From Streptomyces sp. NBC_01471 (GTDB lineage: Bacteria; Actinomycetota; Actinomycetes; Streptomycetales; Streptomycetaceae): 64,000 bases of DNA. The notes below the pieces were generated by a model that searched no databases, was not told the DNA's origin, and saw only the letters and a list, made by a program, of their open reading frames with translations. Shown here one piece after another: positions 60,406-64,000 of this stretch. The position numbers and the translations under genes are program-made. Location of the stretch: assembly GCF_041438865.1 (NCBI RefSeq), contig NZ_CP109450.1, positions 1,715,001 through 1,779,000 of the forward strand, read 5' to 3'. Numbering within the stretch: the first letter of the stretch is position 1; the number at the start of each line of letters is the position of its first letter.

Positions 60406-60865
60406 GTCCGTCACCAATGTCGCCCGCCCGGAGTGCGGCAGCCTCGTGCATCGCCAGTTCCAGCAGCACCGGATCGGTGAGCGTCCCCTCGGCGTCCGGC
60501 GGGACGAGCCAGCGCACCCCACTGGCCGTCCGGCCCGGCTGCGGCACCACGATCCAGGTACCGTCGCCCACGCCCCGCACACCCGTGCCGATCCAGCGCG
60601 CGGCCGTCCCCGGCGGTACGAAGAAGCCCATCCCGGACTCACCGAAATCCGCCAGCACCGGCCCCGGCCGGTCGATGAGCCGGGACAGCACGTCCAGGGT
60701 CGGATAGCCCAGCTCCCCCGGAACGATGAGCACGTCCCAGCGCACCCCGGCGGGCAGGAGCGCCACCCCGTGGGGGTCGCGCTCCCATGCCCGCCGGCAC
60801 GCGCCGGGATCCGGCGCCACCGACGCGAGCCACTCCACTGCGGTCCTTGCCCCCGAGCCAGCCAT
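60398..60865 (-). CDS. Hypothetical protein, possibly PrimPol-like fragment
   Basis: 155 residues. The stretch GVALLPAGVRWDVLIVPGEL recalls the start of small Streptomyces proteins annotated as bifunctional primase/polymerase N-terminal domains, but it lacks visible catalytic residues of a primase, so I do not assign an activity. No signal or membrane segment. It lies between the amine oxidoreductase and the chitinase promoter, in the same direction. Confidence 0.6.
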   Translation of the reverse strand: MAGSGARTAVEWLASVAPDPGACRRAWERDPHGVALLPAGVRWDVLIVPGELGYPTLDVLSRLIDRPGPVLADFGESGMGFFVPPGTAARWIGTGVRGVGDGTWIVVPQPGRTASGVRWLVPPDAEGTLTDPVLLELAMHEAAALRAGDIGDGLV

Positions 60866-61005
60866 CGCCCGGCCTCCATTCGTGTACGCGCGGTTCCTGC
60901 GTGCACGGGGAGAGAGCGGGGAGGGAGCACTTCATGACGCGGGTTCGGACACCCAATGACAGTGACCTGGGTCACAGCCCCGGCGTACCGGCGGGACCGG
61001 CCGGT

Positions 61006-62424
61006 TCAGGAGTCGAATCCGAGCCCCAGCCGGTCCATCGACTTCAGCCAGAGATTGCGCCGGCCGCCGTTCTCGTCCGCCCGCGCCAGCGACCACTTGG
61101 TCAGCCCGATACCCGCCCAGGCGAACGGTTCGGGCGGGAACGGCATCGGCTTGCTCCGCACCATTTCGAGCCGGGTGCGTTCCGTCTCGGCACCCGAGAG
61201 CAGGTCGAGCATCACGTCGCCGCCGAACCGGGTGGCTCCGACACCGAGACCGGTGAAGCCCGCCGCGTAGGCGACGCGGCCGCCGTGTGCCGTGCCGAAG
61301 AAGGCCGAGAACCGCGAGCAGGTGTCGATCGCGCCGCCCCACGCATGGCTGAAGCGGACCCCCTCCAGCTGCGGGAAGAAGGTGAAGAAGTGCTCGGCGA
61401 GGGTCAGATAGGTGGCCGGGCGCTGGTCGAGTTCGGCGCTCAGCCTGCCGCCGTACGGATAGATCGCGTCGTAGCCGCCCCACAGGATGCGGTGGTCCGC
61501 GGTCAGCCGGAAGTAGTGGAACTGGTTGGCGCTGTCACCGAGTCCCTGCCTGCCCCGCCAGCCGATCGACGCCAGCTGCTCATCGGTCAGCGGCTCCGTC
61601 ATCAGCGCGTAGTCGTAGACCGGCACGGTGTACGGGCGCACCCGCTTGACCAGCGAGGGGAAGATGTTGGTGCCCAGCGCCACCTGTCCGGCGAAGACCC
61701 TGCCGTACGGGGTGCGGACGGCCATTCCCGGTCCTGAGCGCACCAGGTCGAGCCCACGGGTGCGCTCGTACATCCGCACGCCGAGGTCCAGACAGGCCCG
61801 CTTGAGTCCCCAGGCCAGCTTGGCCGGATGCAGCATCGCTACGCCTCGCCGGTCCCAGATCCCGCCGAGGAAGGTCGGGGAGTCCACCTCGGCCCGCAGG
61901 GCGTCCTGGTCGAGGAACTCCAGCCCCTCGAAGCCGAGTTCCGCGGTCTCGCGGTGCCAGTCGCGCAGCTCCTCCGCCTGGTGCGGCCGGGTGGCGACGT
62001 CGATCTCACCGGTGCGCTCGAAGTCGCAGTCGATCTTGTACCGGGCGACGGCCTCCTCGATGGCGTCGAGGTTGCGCGCGCCCAGCTCCTCCAGCTGCTT
62101 GATCTCACCGGGCCATCGTTCGAGACCGTTGGCGAGACCGTGGGTCAGCGATGCGGCGCAGAAGCCGCCGTTGCGGCCCGAAGCGGCCCAGCCCACCTCG
62201 TGGCCCTCGATGAGGACGACGTCCAGGCCGGGGTCGCGCTCCTTGGCGCGCAGCGCGGTCCACAGTCCGCTGTAGCCGCCGCCCACGACGAGGAGGTCGC
62301 AGCTGACGTCCCCGGTGAGGGCGGGCAGGACGGCCGGCTTGCCGGGGTCCTCCAGCCAGAACGACACCGGCTCGGCGTCGGCGAGCGATGCGGCAAGGGC
62401 ACGGGTCATGGCAGCTGCGGCCAT
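61006..62424 (-). CDS. FAD-dependent amine oxidoreductase (DAO / PuuB type)
   Basis: 472 residues. Dinucleotide-binding motif DLLVVGGGYSGLWTALRAKE, then the PuuB/DAO-type GWAASGRNGGFCAA and GGYDAIYPYG, and a C-terminal FTGLGVGATRFGGDVM. Probable oxidation of a polyamine or its glutamyl derivative to an aldehyde. ATG 62424 is chosen with GGAG upstream. It lies directly after the PotC-like permease gene, suggesting one operon with polyamine uptake. Confidence 0.88.
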   Translation of the reverse strand: MAAAAMTRALAASLADAEPVSFWLEDPGKPAVLPALTGDVSCDLLVVGGGYSGLWTALRAKERDPGLDVVLIEGHEVGWAASGRNGGFCAASLTHGLANGLERWPGEIKQLEELGARNLDAIEEAVARYKIDCDFERTGEIDVATRPHQAEELRDWHRETAELGFEGLEFLDQDALRAEVDSPTFLGGIWDRRGVAMLHPAKLAWGLKRACLDLGVRMYERTRGLDLVRSGPGMAVRTPYGRVFAGQVALGTNIFPSLVKRVRPYTVPVYDYALMTEPLTDEQLASIGWRGRQGLGDSANQFHYFRLTADHRILWGGYDAIYPYGGRLSAELDQRPATYLTLAEHFFTFFPQLEGVRFSHAWGGAIDTCSRFSAFFGTAHGGRVAYAAGFTGLGVGATRFGGDVMLDLLSGAETERTRLEMVRSKPMPFPPEPFAWAGIGLTKWSLARADENGGRRNLWLKSMDRLGLGFDS

Positions 62425-62448
62425 GGGTTCCACTCCTTCGGGTCCTGC

Positions 62449-63258
62449 TCAGTGCGGTGTGCTGTTCTTCCGGCGGTTGCTGACGAGCTGGCCGCCGAGG
62501 ACCACCAGCACCGCGATGACGAACATCGCCGTGCCGATGACGTTGATCTGTACAGGGGTACCGCGCTGCGCCGATCCCCAGACGTACATGGGGAAGGTCA
62601 CGGTCGACCCCGCGTTGAAGTTGGTGATGATGAAGTCGTCGAAGGACAGCGAGAAGGCGAGCAGCGCGCCCGCCGCGATCCCGGGCGACACGATCGGCAG
62701 GGTGACCCGCAGGAAGGTCTGCACCGGGCTCGCGTAGAGATCGCGCGCGGCTTCTTCCAGCCGCGGGTCCATCGACATCACTCGGGCCTTGACCGCCGTG
62801 ACCACGAAGCTCAGGCAGAACATGATGTGCGCGATGAGGATGGTCCAGAAGCCCAGCTGGGCACCCATGTTGAGGAACAGGGTGAGCAGCGAGGCGGCCA
62901 TCACGACCTCGGGCATGGCCATCGGCAGGAAGATCAGCGAGTTGATCGCGCCGCGCGCCCTGAACCGGTAGCGGACCAGCGCGAAGGCGATCATCGTGCC
63001 GAGCACGGTGGAGCCGATCGTCGCCCAGACGGCGATCTCCAGCGAGAGGTTCAGCGAGCCGCACATGTCGGCGACCCCGCAGGGGTCCTTCCAGGCGTCC
63101 AGCGAGAACCGCTGCCAGCTGATGTTGAAGCGCCCGTTGGGCTTGTTGAAGGAGAAGACCATCACGACGACGTTGGGCAGGATCAGATAAGCGAGGGTGA
63201 TCAGCCCGGCGACGGTGACGAGATGGCGGCGCAGCCAGCGCGTGGAGTTCCTCAGCAT
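62449..63258 (-). CDS. potC: Polyamine-type ABC permease, PotC-like
   Basis: 269 residues, six helices. Coupling motif EEAARDLYASPVQTFLRVTL and conserved DDFIITNFNAG near the end are those of PotC. It overlaps the PotB-like gene by one base (TGATG). Neighbouring amine oxidoreductase supports putrescine or spermidine as the ligand. Confidence 0.85.
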   Translation of the reverse strand: MLRNSTRWLRRHLVTVAGLITLAYLILPNVVVMVFSFNKPNGRFNISWQRFSLDAWKDPCGVADMCGSLNLSLEIAVWATIGSTVLGTMIAFALVRYRFRARGAINSLIFLPMAMPEVVMAASLLTLFLNMGAQLGFWTILIAHIMFCLSFVVTAVKARVMSMDPRLEEAARDLYASPVQTFLRVTLPIVSPGIAAGALLAFSLSFDDFIITNFNAGSTVTFPMYVWGSAQRGTPVQINVIGTAMFVIAVLVVLGGQLVSNRRKNSTPH

Positions 63259-64000
63259 CAGACCAGGTCCTCCGTGCCGGCTCGGCGGATGTAGACGGTG
63301 ACCATGATCAGCACGATCGCCATGAGGATGAAGGAGAGCGCGGCGGCCGTCGGGTAGTCGAGCACCCGCAGGAACTGCGACTGGATGACGCTGCCGACCA
63401 TCTTGGTGTCGGTCGAGCCGAGAAGTTCGGAGTTGACGTAGTCACCGGCCGCCGGGATGAAGGTGAGCAGGGTGCCGGAGACGACGCCGGGCATCGAGAG
63501 CGGGAAGGTCACCTTGCGGAAGGTGGTGGCCGGGGTGGCGTAGAGGTCGCCCGCCGCTTCGTGCAGCCGTCCGTCGATACGCTCCAGCGAGGTGTAGAGC
63601 GGCAGGATCATGAACGGCAGGAAGTTGTAGGTGAGTCCGCAGACCACGGCCATGGGGGTGGCCAGCACCCGGCTGCCGTCGGTCCAGCCGAGCCAGCTGG
63701 TCACGTCGAGGATGTGCAGGGTGTTCAGGACCCCCACGACCGGGCCGCCGTCGGCGAGGATCGTCTTCCAGGCGAGCGTGCGGATCAGGAAGCTGGTGAA
63801 GAACGGCGCGATGACCAGGATCAGCACCAGATTGCGCCAGCGGCCCGCCTTGAAGGCGATGAGGTACGAGAGCGGGTAGCCCAGCAGCAGACAGAGGACC
63901 GTCGCCGTGCCCGCGTACAGCAGGGAGCGTATGAACTGCGGGTAGTACTCGTGCAGGGCGTCCCAGTACGTCTGGAAGTGCCAGGTGACCTGGAAGCCGT
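63258..64000 (-). CDS. potB: Polyamine-type ABC permease, PotB-like, cut by the window edge
   Basis: Only the C-terminal 247 codons are in the window; the N-terminus lies beyond 64000. The frame is open to the edge, so the true start is upstream of the internal Met codons. Helices and the coupling motif LHEAAGDLYATPATTFRKV match PotB. The partner PotC follows. potA and potD probably lie further right. Confidence 0.85.
   Translation of the reverse strand, partial: GFQVTWHFQTYWDALHEYYPQFIRSLLYAGTATVLCLLLGYPLSYLIAFKAGRWRNLVLILVIAPFFTSFLIRTLAWKTILADGGPVVGVLNTLHILDVTSWLGWTDGSRVLATPMAVVCGLTYNFLPFMILPLYTSLERIDGRLHEAAGDLYATPATTFRKVTFPLSMPGVVSGTLLTFIPAAGDYVNSELLGSTDTKMVGSVIQSQFLRVLDYPTAAALSFILMAIVLIMVTVYIRRAGTEDLV

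Overview
The window is very GC-rich, uses many GTG and TTG starts, and carries the pnp-rpsO, nusA-infB, dxr-rseP-ispG and thyX-dapA blocks in an order typical of Streptomyces. I read it as a chromosomal core segment of a Streptomyces or close relative. No insertion sequence, prophage, CRISPR array or tRNA is visible. The left edge holds the promoter and leader region of a ribosomal RNA operon transcribed leftward, whose 16S gene should begin just outside the window.

Layout. 1-0.5 kb: rRNA leader. 0.5-11 kb: mostly leftward genes for RNA decay (RNase J, polynucleotide phosphorylase), lysine/diaminopimelate synthesis (dapA, dapB), ThyX, an M16 peptidase and ribosomal protein S15. 11-13.8 kb: an unaccompanied cytochrome oxidase subunit I and two small genes. 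14-17.4 kb: a large Pro/Gln-rich protein with a MinD/ParA-type ATPase core. 17.5-23.5 kb: a five-gene peptide-type ABC importer operon. 23.5-25.8 kb: an MFS exporter divergent from an ArsR-like regulator. 25.8-30.5 kb: ribF and a large protein combining a degenerate trypsin-like domain with a STAND/AAA-type NTPase. 30.7-37.7 kb: the rimP-nusA-ylxR-infB-ylxP-rbfA-truB operon. 37.9-39.8 kb: a lipoprotein, a ferritin-like protein and a kinase-like protein. 39.8-48.8 kb: proS, two GNAT acetyltransferases, ispG, rseP, dxr and an EPSP synthase. 48.9-64 kb: an acyl-CoA dehydrogenase followed by what looks like a polyamine/GABA catabolic neighbourhood (aldehyde dehydrogenase, PucR regulator, GABA aminotransferase, FAD-dependent amine oxidoreductase, PotB/PotC permeases), interrupted by a coupling-protein-like membrane ATPase, a PAP2 phosphatase and a GH18 chitinase.

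How the parts work together. The 30-38 kb operon builds the translation and antitermination machinery. dapA and dapB supply diaminopimelate for cell wall and lysine, and dxr and ispG belong to the MEP isoprenoid pathway. The right end is consistent with uptake of putrescine or spermidine, oxidation to an aldehyde and GABA, and transamination to succinate semialdehyde under a PucR-family regulator. The chitinase promoter carries DasR-type operators.

Most worth following up: the pseudo-protease STAND protein; the orphan ATPase that elsewhere accompanies type VII secretion; the orphan coupling-protein-like ATPase; 15-bp tandem repeats in the leaders of pnp and rimP; the perfect operator over the start codon of the ArsR-like gene; and a tiny membrane protein that could release a His-rich peptide.
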